A stretch of 64,000 bases of DNA from Parasponia andersonii (taxonomy: Eukaryota; Streptophyta; Magnoliopsida; Rosales; Cannabaceae): contig JXTB01000002.1 of assembly GCA_002914805.1 (NCBI GenBank), positions 2,896,609 through 2,960,608 of the forward strand, read 5' to 3'. Below the pieces are notes generated by a model. That model saw only the letters and a list, made by a program, of their open reading frames with translations. It searched no databases and was not told the DNA's origin. Each line of letters begins with the position of its first letter. The first letter of the stretch is position 1. This document shows positions 36,836-64,000 of the stretch, one piece after another. The position numbers and the translations under genes are program-made.

Positions 36836-37803
36836 AAATCAAACGAGAGATTGGGATATGATTATCCCAGTTTTATGTTTGGGAGTGTGTCCAAACTTGG
36901 GGGCTTTATAAAGAAATTTGAAATTCTATACTGTCTAAGGCCACTAGGAATTGGACGCGTGGCAAGGCGAGAACATTGTTGTCGATCTGATTCGTGTTCG
37001 GCATCAACGCTACTGTGTTCGGTCTATCCCGCCGCTGTGATATATGGTCTCACAGCGATATAAGCGGACCCACAACACACTGTTATTTTCAAAAAATATA
37101 TGGTGATAAGTAACGTAACGTAAGCTTTCTTTAAAATTGACCTTGCTTTTTTTACCCTGCAAAAAAAAAAAAAAAATTACACTTACATTTGAAATTACAA
37201 AAAGTTTGTATCCTCCGGCCAATTTTTTCCTAATTTGCTCTATAAAGACGAATTTGCCCCTGAATAAATAGTGTAAAAATAGCTTATCATTGTTACCAAT
37301 CATAAAAATGAAGAGAAATTGAAAAATTAATCAAAATCATGGAAAAAAAAAAGAAACAAAATTAAATTGAGAAAGAAATAAAAAACGATGCCGTTTATTA
37401 CCTCAAAATTTTTCCAAAAAATAAAATAGAAAGAAAGACGAAGAACGAAAACTAAAAACAATCTATTCATTTTCTTTCCGGAGAAAACGCCTTCAATTAT
37501 GAAGTGATTTGAGACGATGATCGAGGCATTATTTGAGAAAAAATTAGGAGGTGAGGTGACATTGTTCGAAGAGTATAAGTTCTAGTTGACATTGTTTTGA
37601 AGAAAATATAGGATAACAGAGGACAAAAAGTCTAAGGTGTTATTTTTTTTTGCATAATCATACAAAATTTGCTTAATTGACTTATATTTGTTGTTGGATG
37701 GACAAGAAAACTGCAAAAAAGACATATTTTTCAAATTTTTCTATTGCATGTTTACTTGTGTGTGAAGTCTTCGATACACAGAGGGGTTTAAGATGGAAAA
37801 TTG
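36836..37803. other. Intergenic spacer
   Basis: Upstream of RUNKEL it contains a more GC-balanced patch (36935-37075) and then AT-rich sequence. No gene was recognised. Confidence 0.45.
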
Positions 37804-38002
37804 CTTAAGAATGTTTTGTACAAGGGAAATTTGTTTGTGTTTAATGATTTTTAGAAGTAGCTAAAGTTGAAGTTTTGTTTGGTTGATTTTCTTGGAACCG
37901 GCTCTTAAGAATGTTTTGTACAAGGGAAATTTGTTTGTGTTTAATGATTTTTAGAAGTCGCTAAAATTAAGGTTTTTGTTTGGTTGATTTTCTTGGAACC
38001 GG
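37804..38002. repeat. 99-100-bp direct tandem duplication
   Basis: The two adjacent units, 37804-37902 and 37903-38002, both run from CTTAAGAATGTTTTGTACAA to GATTTTCTTGGAACCGG with only a few differences. They are non-coding and lie just before the MULE fragment. Confidence 0.85.
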
Positions 38003-38236
38003 TTATGTAAATGCCATATAGATTCCTAAGGAAAAAAAATTATGTTTGCTTAAATATTGATAAGTTTGTGAAGCATTTCATTGCTTCTTTTAATTTTCTT
38101 TTATTTTATTTCTTTAGTTGTTCTGTTTTCTATATTTTTTAATTATTGACTCTTGTTTAATTTTTTTCTTGTACTAAAAAGATCATAAAGAGTCATGTTT
38201 TTGCATTTTAGGAATCAAAACTTATTCTAATAAGCT

Positions 38237-39757
38237 TTGTTATTCTGAATTGGCAGATATTAAAATGGGCTTACATACACTTCGTATTCAATCGCATAAT
38301 CATAAGCTACATGATTGGATTGTTGATTTATATATGTTCTACTATTTTGAACTCTATGGAATAATGTTCATCGAGTTTTTAGCACTGAATTTGTTGAAAG
38401 AGAAGTAGAAATATCAATAAAGGCATACATCAAAAGAGGGGAATACACAGTGATTGTGGATATGATAGAACATTGATAGATATGTTTGATCTTAATGATG
38501 ATAGGTCTAACCCTATTGATTTGTATGTAGATATTAACTTGCAATTTTATGTTCCCTTAAATAATTATATGTCTTATTCTATAGAAGAGGAACCTCTTGA
38601 AATCTCTAGTGATGATGAAAGTGCAAAAGATGTGAAGGATGATGGGTTAGTTCAGGAGGACGATAAGCTAATAGAGGTTAAGATACAACAAGCAAAATTG
38701 AGTAGGAAGAGGGACAAACAAATAGTAGTATCTACTTATGAAGATGACTTTGGAGCTGAGGGGTTTTGATCATCACCAACAAATGATGATGACTTTGCAT
38801 AGAGAGTTGGTGCAATGAATACACCTAAGAAGGAAATAGATGGATCTTATGAAGAAGATTTTGAGGCCAAAAATGATGTCGAGGGAAATCCAAATCTTCA
38901 TGACAATGATGGCTCGAATGATGGCCTGGTAGGTAAACTAAAGAGAAAGCTTTGAAGACCTTAACAAATATATGAGAAGAGCTCCTCATTTTATTGATGC
39001 TATTGGGAAAAAATAGATTGTTTTGCATCAATGTTTAAAGGATTACAAGGAGTTTCAATGAGTTAATCAAGAATTATACTATAGAGAAAAGGTTTGAGTA
39101 TGTCAATATCAAGAATTGTAAGAAGATAGTAACAGTCAAATGCAAGGTGCATGGTTGTCCATTTTGGGTACATGCATCTCCTGAACTATATGACTCTATT
39201 TTTGACATAAAGACATTGATAGACAAACACACATGCCAATTTGTCAAGAAGAATAAAGTAGTTTCTTATAGTTGGATAGCAAAAAAGATAGCAGACAATT
39301 TTAAGAACTTCCCTATTTTAGATTGCAATGAAATGAGAACTTTTTTTAGGAAAAAATATGGTCTTTCTGTCCCAATCACCAAGCTTTATGGAGTATGATG
39401 CATGACCAAGGGAGATTGTGTAGAAAACATGAGTCTGAATACAAGATATTGAGGTGTTATGCTCACATGGTGTTGAAGACCAATCATGGTAGTGCAACTA
39501 AGATTTAAAGCTATGTCTTGAACATTGAGCACTTCTTGCTTTCTAAAATGTCTTTCCTTGTTTTAATGGATGTGCTATTAGATTTCAAGCTAGAAGTAGA
39601 CCTTTTTCTTAGCTTTGATGGATTCTATCTCAAAGGGCTATGTAGAGGTGTGTTAGTGTCTACTATTGGGATAGATGCTAATCTACAGTTATTTCCATTG
39701 ACTTTTGTACTAGTGGAGACAAAGAACAAATATAAATGGAAGTGGTTTCTAAATTAG
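38237..39757 (+). mobile_element. Truncated MuDR/MULE transposon (N-terminal part of transposase)
   Basis: Coding remnants follow MuDR order. An N-terminal segment begins CYSELADIKMGLHT (38237). An acidic region follows at 38473-38769. Next comes the MuDR zinc-ribbon-like segment (VKCKVHGCPFWVHAS...DKHTCQF, 39138-39240), and then the start of the MULE transposase domain (LSFDGFYLKGL, TIGIDANLQLFPL, NKYKWKWFLN, 39600-39757). Several stops and frame changes separate these pieces. The sequence ends at the first part of the transposase core, so the remaining catalytic region and SWIM zinc finger are missing. No terminal inverted repeats were identified. The element is dead. Confidence 0.8.
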
Positions 39758-41339
39758 TTGAAAGGTATAATCTCCACAGTATTGGAAATAAAGAAGTTTA
39801 GTGTCTTCACATATAGACACATACATACTAAACCAATAATAAACATGTTATAATTACATATTAGGTATCTAAGAGTCATTAATACCACTTTTATAGTAAC
39901 ATACTCATTTTTTATGTTATGTGCTTTTATATACATATTATTACATTAATGATTATCGAAGTGTCCTAATGTATTATAAAAATTCAATACCCTTAGAGAG
40001 AGAGCTCAGTATACGAAAAAAATAAAGAATATATTTATGAAAGTAATACTATGTACACATACATTAAAATCATATTTGTTGATAACTTAGACAAATTATA
40101 GTTTTTTGGTAAAATGCAATTTTTACATTTTTCGGAGCCGAATTCATTGTGTATTTAACATATCAAATAACTTTAATTCAATGTCTAAAACTTATTTATA
40201 GAATTTTATTTGTTAGCTTCATGTAAGCACGAAGTGGCATTCATGATACTGATTTATGTTTTATTGCATTAAGCTAGTTTAGATTCAACTTAATCGCGTA
40301 ATATCATTTTTGTGCATTCTAGTTATTAAGTGCTAATACTATGTTTGAATTAATAATTAGAGTCTAATTGACTTATTTTTATGTTTAATGATTGGTTATG
40401 AAGCTAGGTTTCACCATATTACAATAAGACCTATCACATGGGATTATATGTCAAAGTATGTCTAATTTTCATTTTCTAAGATAGAATTCACCAACTTTGT
40501 CTACATTTAGGTAAATGGGAATGACCAATAATATGGTGAGTATGTTAAGGATGTTTTAAAGTAGAACACATAGAAAGTAATATGCATAGTACCTAAAATA
40601 CCCCTCGTAATTTAAGTTATGTCATTTTTTAGTCATTAAGTATCACTTTTAGACCAAATCTTGTCATTTTCTTTCTCTTTCTCTTTAGCCACAATCTGAA
40701 CCTTTCCAACATCTTTTTACAATTCTCTCAACTCCGCTTAGCCATATCCAAGAGTTTCCAAGTAGTGGTGCTCAAGTTGGAGCACTAGAAAACAAGATTG
40801 ATCAAAACTAATCAAGGTAATTTTACTAGTTCTTCTTCTTAGGTTTTGTTTTTTTATTTCAATTATCTACTTGATATTACTTAAATAATAGTTCTTTCAG
40901 GTCTTTTTGAGTCCTAAAATCTAATTCTAAGCCTTAAAAATCAGTTTGGTAGAGGTAGAAGGCAAGAGCTTTAACAAAATCTCAAACTAGTCAATGTGAG
41001 GCCTAATTAGAATTTTGAGTTTGTAGTTGATTTTTCTTACTGTAGCCCTTAAACCAAAGTGTTTATTTGATGAATAGAAGTCTTAGAAAATTTATATATT
41101 ACTGGAAATATAGAATTTAAGTAGATGATTAAAGTTAGACCTAAAGCCCAAAGTTTGTTGTTTGTGAATTTAAGTGTTTTCATGTATAGTAGATTAAGTT
41201 TTCTATATTTATAATCTGATTTCTTAAACTTGGAGTATATATTTTATTAACTTTATTATTTATTACACTTATCTGGTAGCTGATTATGATAATACACAAG
41301 TGTAAAAATAGTTTCAAACTTTATTTAAACTGAAAAAAA
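39758..41339. other. Spacer between transposon remnants
   Basis: AT-rich, with no coding match seen. It may contain diverged transposon sequence. Confidence 0.45.
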
Positions 41340-43920
41340 GTTCAAGTGTGTTTATATCATTTGAAGTAATCCATTGAATAAGGGGATCATTATTCTCGTC
41401 ACCAGGATCAACTGCTACTTCAACCAAATCCAAATAGTCAATTTCTTTTACCTTATCATGTTTGCTTCAATATCTCTTATCTTTAGTTTCATATTATAAG
41501 AACAGAAGACTAATTGTTGAAGTTTATCATAAGTAAGTTGATTATGTTGTTTTGTATGGATTAGAGAAAATATACTCCAATTCTACTCACTTTAGAAGAA
41601 GTTGCCTGTGATAAAATTCGAATTGCTAGCTTCCTCACAAATAGAGTACTATTCCCATACATTAGCCACAATTCAGCTGATATATTAAATAAAAAATAAG
41701 CAAACACATAATGAAAAAAATCACAAAAATTAAGACATTCATATATTTAGAATAATAATATACCATATACCATTGTTGCTCTTGTTGTAATAGCGAATTT
41801 TTTATAATAATAATCACCGAATTTTTTTAAGGCGTCTCTGAAGTAATTTAACTTGAAATAAAAGTACACATTTGTTAGTAACCTTTAGTCTTTAATTTTT
41901 AAAATGATGAAAAATTGTTAATCAATAATTACTTACCTCAGTTCCAAATTTAGTAATCCCTTCAGCTAATGGGTCCAACTGATAATAAAGATCATGTATA
42001 GCATGTACAAGTTCAGAATTATACCCATGGTCTTTGTTATACTAGTATTTATGGTTCAAATAATATGCTAAAATCAAAGGAATATGCTATGGTTAAAAAT
42101 AATACATAAAAAAGTGCAAAAATAAATGTTAGGTAATTGTAAATAGTACAAAAAAAAATTTGTTACGTGATGAAATAATGTTCTATCCCATCAAGCATTT
42201 ATAATATTAAGTATCCACTGTCTTTTTTTGTTGTCTAATCTTATCCTTCATTTTCTTTATTGCATCATATAAGATTGGCATGGTTGGAACAACTTTAGTA
42301 TTAACAATCAAAAGTATAGCATACAATGGCTTATAAAAGGCTACTACATAAGCAATATGATCCTAAAATTTATTGCCTAATATACGACCTTCAATTTTTT
42401 TTCCCAATGTAGTTCTTGAGAAATGATCATTTATCTATTCATCACTTGTAAATAATCTTTTTAAGCTACTCATTTTGTTAAGAATCTATTTAAGGCAATA
42501 TAATTTGTTACAAATGTAGTAGCTCTTGACCGAACGAGTTCTCCTTTACAAAAAGCACTCATTTTTGCAAGTATTGAGCTATGATTATAAATAAAGTTCG
42601 TGATTTATCTAGCATTATGTATCATTGTGGCCACCATTTTCTTTCCAATATCTTCAAACATCAAATCTATATAGTGTGCTGCACATAGTGTCCAATAAAT
42701 ATTATACTCTCCTATCATCTTTTTACTAGCTTTCACAAAGGCTGAGCCATTATCAGTAACAATTTGAACAATATTTTCCTTTCCCATGTCTTTTACCACA
42801 TTTATCAATAATTCAATGATGTAATTATGGTATTTGATCTTATTAGATGCATCCACAAAATTTAAAAATACAGTGTTTCCCTTATAATAAACCATAAAAT
42901 TTATGATTGATAATCTAGTTGACCCTGTCCATCCATCGCACATGATTGTGCACCCATGTTGTTTCTACTTTTTTTCAAAACTTTCTACATGTTCTTTTAT
43001 TTCTCCATATTCTACATCCAACTATTTACTTTTATTTCATACAGAGAAGGTGGTAGAACTCCAATATCTAAAAATGTCAACATATCATTTAATTCAAAAA
43101 AGAAAATAAGTGCAACTAAATTAATATAAAAACTACAAATAAAAAAAAATATTAGACAATTTATTACTTGCTTGTAATGATATTCTTCAAGTGGTGAGAG
43201 CTAGTTTTTGATGGTAGGATGTTCTCATGAAAAAATAACTTTGATATGAATTTGTACATTTTGTCTTTTATGGTGCCTCATTTAAAAATATCTTTAATGT
43301 TCTTTTGTCTAGCACCAGATGATTTGTACAAAGAAGGTGCAGCAGGAGGTTTAAGTGATTCACGTATACTTTGTGTATGATAGAATATTTTTTGAGGTTG
43401 ATTATTACCACCAATTCCACTCATTTTTTAGGCACCAACAGAAATTTTACCTATTTTACCTTTTCTACGAAAGAACTTTGCCCTATATTCTCTTTACCAT
43501 TTAGAAGCTTTTGATTGTTTTATAGCTTCTCAATATGCACGACGCTCATTTGGGCGTATATCTTCAGATTACATATAAACATCTTCATTCTCATCATCAT
43601 CTTCATCAGTTTCATAGTATTGAGAACCTAAATTTCTATGCAACTCTTCTCTTCTGTTTTTATATATTATTTCTTTCTTTTTTTTTCTCCGTGTCCTTTT
43701 TCATTATCAAATGTATAATCTCATCATATACCTTAGGAGGTATATTGGGATACCTTTTAGAATTTTTGTTAGGATTATTTCCAACTAAATGCCACTTAAA
43801 GCGTGTGATCCCTCCATTTTTCATCATATTACCACAAAAGTTGCATATAGTGTTATACTTATAACTCTCCATTTGTGTACAATATCTCAATATAGGATCA
43901 CCTCTACCACCACTCTCCAT
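41340..43920 (-). mobile_element. Decayed hAT-superfamily transposon
   Basis: Reading leftward on the minus strand, the hAT order is preserved. A BED-type zinc finger at 43920-43660 contains CNFCGNMMKNGGITRFKWHL. The linker is at about 43410-43290 (RESLKPPAAPSLYKSSGA). The DUF659 domain is at 42970-42605 (TIMCDGWTG, FVDASNK, QIVTDNGSAFVKA, WTLCAAHYIDLM). The C-terminal dimerisation region is at about 41680-41360 (SAELWLMYGNSTLFVRKLAI, then TSSKVSRIGVYF). Many stops and some frame changes show an inactive element. The terminal inverted repeats and 8-bp duplication were not found, so the ends are approximate. Confidence 0.82.
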
Positions 43921-44374
43921 ACAATATGCTATAATTAGAAAAAAATTTGTAACCTATTATTGTAACTATATTACAACTCATTCTAATTGTGTTACTTATT
44001 AAACTAATCTATAGTAATTAATAATTAATTATATTTATTTGTTTATACATCTAATTCTTCATGTTATCTTCTCACTATCAAAGAAAGAAAACTTCTATGA
44101 TAATAAAATTATTTATAGCCAATATAAATATCTTAAAAAAAGTTTAAATATAAATAACTAATTCAAAAATATTTTTTTTAAACGAACAAACTCAGTATAA
44201 GTATAACTATGAAAAAAATTTTAAATAAAAAATAGAATTGAAAAAGAAAATGAAATGAAGAATTACTAGTTCACTTTCTTTGACAAGCCATTCTATGTGG
44301 TGAGGTGAACTTTTTGTAATGTAAACTATTGAAAACTTTTTGAAATATAAAGCTTTGATATATATATATATATA
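43921..44374. other. AT-rich spacer
   Basis: Probably the outer part of the hAT element plus a TATATA tract (44359-44376). No feature was recognised. Confidence 0.4.
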
Positions 44375-44604
44375 TAGGCACCAATCCAGTAGGTATTTTT
44401 TTTTTTTACCTATGTATAGGTATCAATTTGGCCAATGAAAATTTAACATACACATTTTTTTATTATAAAAATAAGAGAGAGAAAGAACATTAATGATGCA
44501 CGTCTTTTCATGCACTTCATTATAGCCAGATGGTGATCCAATGGCTAAAAAAAAAAAATACCTACCCATAGGTAAAAAAAAATACCTATTGGATTTGCAA
44601 CCTA
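44375..44604. mobile_element. Small terminal-inverted-repeat MITE, copy 2
   Basis: The left end TAGGCACCAATCCAGTAGGT and the reverse-complement right end TAGGTTGCAAATCCAATAGG are inverted repeats, each continuing into TATTTTTTTTTACCTATG-like sequence. The interior carries GATGCACGTCTTTTCATGCACTTCATTATAG. It is the reverse-orientation relative of 22597-22806, is about 230 bp long, and has no coding capacity. Confidence 0.7.
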
Positions 44605-45029
44605 TATATACATATATATTAGTACATGCTTTAGCAAAAGAAACTTAAAAATTGCATAAAGTATGAAACACGATGGTATAAAAGTCTTGTGAGAATTTTG
44701 CATTCTTTTTTTATAGAGACTGAAAAATAAATAGTTAACAGGTGCATGTAAATAATTCACCAACTTGGTCGTTTACATGCAAAATATTAATATAACTATA
44801 GGCTAGAATAAGCTATCTGAAAGATTGAAACTCATAATGTTAAAATATATTTCAAAGATCACGAGATTGTAGTGCAAGTTGTGCAAAATAATAAGTACGA
44901 GTAATGCAAATATTCTCATTTCATACAAATAATTCCAAAACTTTGCCGATATATCGTAGAGAGAGAACTATAATTATTTTTGAATTATTTGCCATTTTTT
45001 GTTTAAAAGAAGCAAAAAAAAAGTCTTGG

Positions 45030-45285
45030 AAAAAATTCGACATTTCTGTCGATATTTGAAAATGTCGATGACATTGTTGCGATAATGTCCATAAATATCT
45101 TAATATTAGCTTATTTTTTACCAACATTTTACTGATATTGACATATCCTCGACATTTTACGGATATTTTATAAATATATAAGAAAAAATATCTTTCTACC
45201 ATATTAATGTCGAAACTTCAAAATACAGATATTGTTCCAATAATATCGACAAATGTCGCGATATTTTAATCCATAGTTATACAAA
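45030..45285. repeat. Repeat with iterated TCGATATT-like words
   Basis: Motifs such as TCGATATT, TCGACATT and CGATATTTTA recur in both orientations across this stretch (GTCGATATTTGAAAATGTCG, AATATCGACAAATGTCGCGA). This pattern is unlike the surrounding DNA and suggests a transposon-derived repeat. Ends and family are unknown. Confidence 0.4.
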
Positions 45286-45980
45286 GCCTTCATTGGTTCA
45301 ATATTTTCATTTTTTCCCTTAGTGGATTTCAATTAATAATAATCAAGTAAAAACCGAAGACAATAGACTTGTATACTTCATCTTTCAGAAAGTTATTTTT
45401 ACATCAAATCTGTATACAACTATCAAACAACATATATGATTAACCGTTTGGACTGATTTTAACTTTTATAAGTAAAATATATTAAAAGATCTTCTTAGAA
45501 AAATTAATGAGTTTATGCTTCCTTATAAAATATATTTTAAATAGAAAAAGATCTTATGAGAATTTTTTCAAATAATTTTAAAAATAACTTTTCGACTTTA
45601 AAAGATCTTTAGAAACTACGCCAAAGACACAAAAAGTGAGTTGGCTTATTTATTGGAGAAATTATTCATTACAATTGAATCTAATTATTTTAATGATTGA
45701 TACATTTTGTAGTGGCATATTTGTTTATCTATCTCAAAAAAAAAAAAAAAAGAGAAAATGAGAAGGGCCAAGAATGGATTTTGCTTAACATACGTTGTTT
45801 ATTCGTAATTTTCAGTAATTCAAGGCTATTTGTGAAAAAAGTGACAACTCTAATCGGAAGTTTTCGTAATTTTCAGGTTTCTTTTGTGCATCGGCCTTTT
45901 TTCTGTTTGACTACGCGTGAAAAACGCTGTCGTTTCGGACCCCCCAAAATCGACCTTGGTCCATTTCCCATGTCGTGGAA
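45286..45980. other. Intergenic spacer and distal SPLAYED promoter
   Basis: AT-rich with a poly-A tract at about 45737-45752. The part from about 45900 is more GC-balanced and probably belongs to the SPLAYED promoter. No TATA box is clear. Confidence 0.4.
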
Positions 45981-46706
45981 AAAGCCCTAAAAACTACTAT
46001 ACTCTCACGCAGAAACCCCGATCGAACACCATCGTCTCCATCGCTAGGTCGATCGGAGATCACTCTGAGCAGTTTAGGATCCGAAGAAGAGAGATGGAAG
46101 CTGTTAATTAACTTCGTTTTTTTCTACGCCGGTTGTAAAAAAGGTGAGCTTTCCTCTTATTTGGTAATTTATTTTCTCGGCAACCAAACAAACCCCAGGT
46201 AAGATTTTGACGGAAAATTTGGTGGATAACACGCAATCGGGTATTAAATGTAAGACTTGGTATCTGGGTTGTAGGGTTTTGGGTGGTATTTAGCTAAAAT
46301 CGAGCTATTTCATAGTTCAGTTGTACGACTTTTAATTTTTTTTCGATTATAATCGGCATTTTATTTGACAAAAAAGGGAAAACTAATCTGCCTCATTTTC
46401 TTGAATTTTGCGACTTGGTACCGGGTTCTTGGTGGTTTGGTAGTATTAATCTAGCTATTTTACAGTTCATTTGTATAAATTATAATTTTGTTGATTATAA
46501 TCAACATTTCACGGAAAAGAAAGGAAAATTATTTGATCAATTTGTTGATTTTTGTAACTGCTAGCGGTAGTGGTTGATACAGTGGTCTAATGGAGCTTCT
46601 TATTTGGTATTGTTATAGAAGGAAGGTCAGAGCTGACTTGTTATGTTAGGAAGCTTTATTTATTCTGTTATTTTTCTCCTGTTGATTGCATTGTAGTTCA
46701 AACGAG
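45981..46706 (+). promoter_or_regulatory. SPLAYED 5' leader with intron and tiny uORF
   Basis: Candidate donors are AAAAAG followed by GTGAGC (intron from 46144) or CCCCAG followed by GTAAGA (intron from 46199). The acceptor TTGTAG ends at 46696, just before the ATG at 46707. A five-codon upstream ORF (M-E-A-V-N, stop) lies at 46094-46111 in the first leader exon and could modulate translation. The transcription start is unknown. Confidence 0.5.

Positions 46707-64000
<17,294 letters not shown>

Overview
The window looks like nuclear DNA of a eudicot plant. Genes are split by AT-rich introns with GT-AG borders, spacers are AT-rich with microsatellites and small inverted-repeat transposons, and every host gene recognised belongs to a plant family (vacuolar NHX antiporter, VAP27, plastid acyl carrier protein, arabinogalactan protein, RUNKEL, SPLAYED). 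A rosid-type dicot is plausible but the species cannot be read from the sequence. Single N bases near 4615, 54375 and 56544 mark assembly ambiguities.

Layout: 1-8200 is gene-free. It holds a cut-off LTR (1-2006), a Mutator-type MITE with a 10-bp target duplication (3833-4200), a solo LTR with a perfect 5-bp duplication (4494-5087) and a foldback element (about 6785-7036). 8204-13493 (+) is a 14-exon class-I NHX Na+(K+)/H+ exchanger whose leader carries a roughly 190-bp tandem duplication. 13.99-14.79 kb is a cluster of short AAACGACA/TGTCGTTT motifs. 15010-17673 (-) is an 8-exon VAP27-type ER membrane protein with an untranslated first exon near 18.5-18.65 kb. 18.9-23.0 kb is spacer with two small transposon-like repeats. 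23199-25031 (+) is a 4-exon plastid acyl carrier protein. 25.55-26.66 kb is a second TGTCGTTT cluster, with a CACTA-type terminus and a nested copy of the 3833-4200 MITE. 28415-28813 (-) is a short GPI-anchored arabinogalactan protein. 30260-36582 (-) is a complete 10-exon RUNKEL kinase-like gene.

37.8-45.3 kb is a transposon-rich block: a 99-bp tandem duplication, a truncated MuDR/MULE, a decayed hAT element on the minus strand, a second copy of the 22.6-kb repeat, and a TCGATATT-rich repeat. 46707-64000 (+) is SPLAYED, a SWI/SNF-class chromatin-remodelling ATPase. At least 32 coding exons encode at least 3244 residues, and the gene runs off the right edge.

The genes are unrelated housekeeping or developmental plant genes in ordinary dispersed order. 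There is no operon-like logic and I found no convincing new multi-gene system. The best leads are two GC-AG introns, a repeated basic motif and a tandem-repeat tail in SPLAYED, and the paired TGTCGTTT clusters.

Intron borders were placed by eye from GT/AG (or GC/AG) consensus, reading-frame continuity and remembered family sequences. Nothing was aligned or searched.
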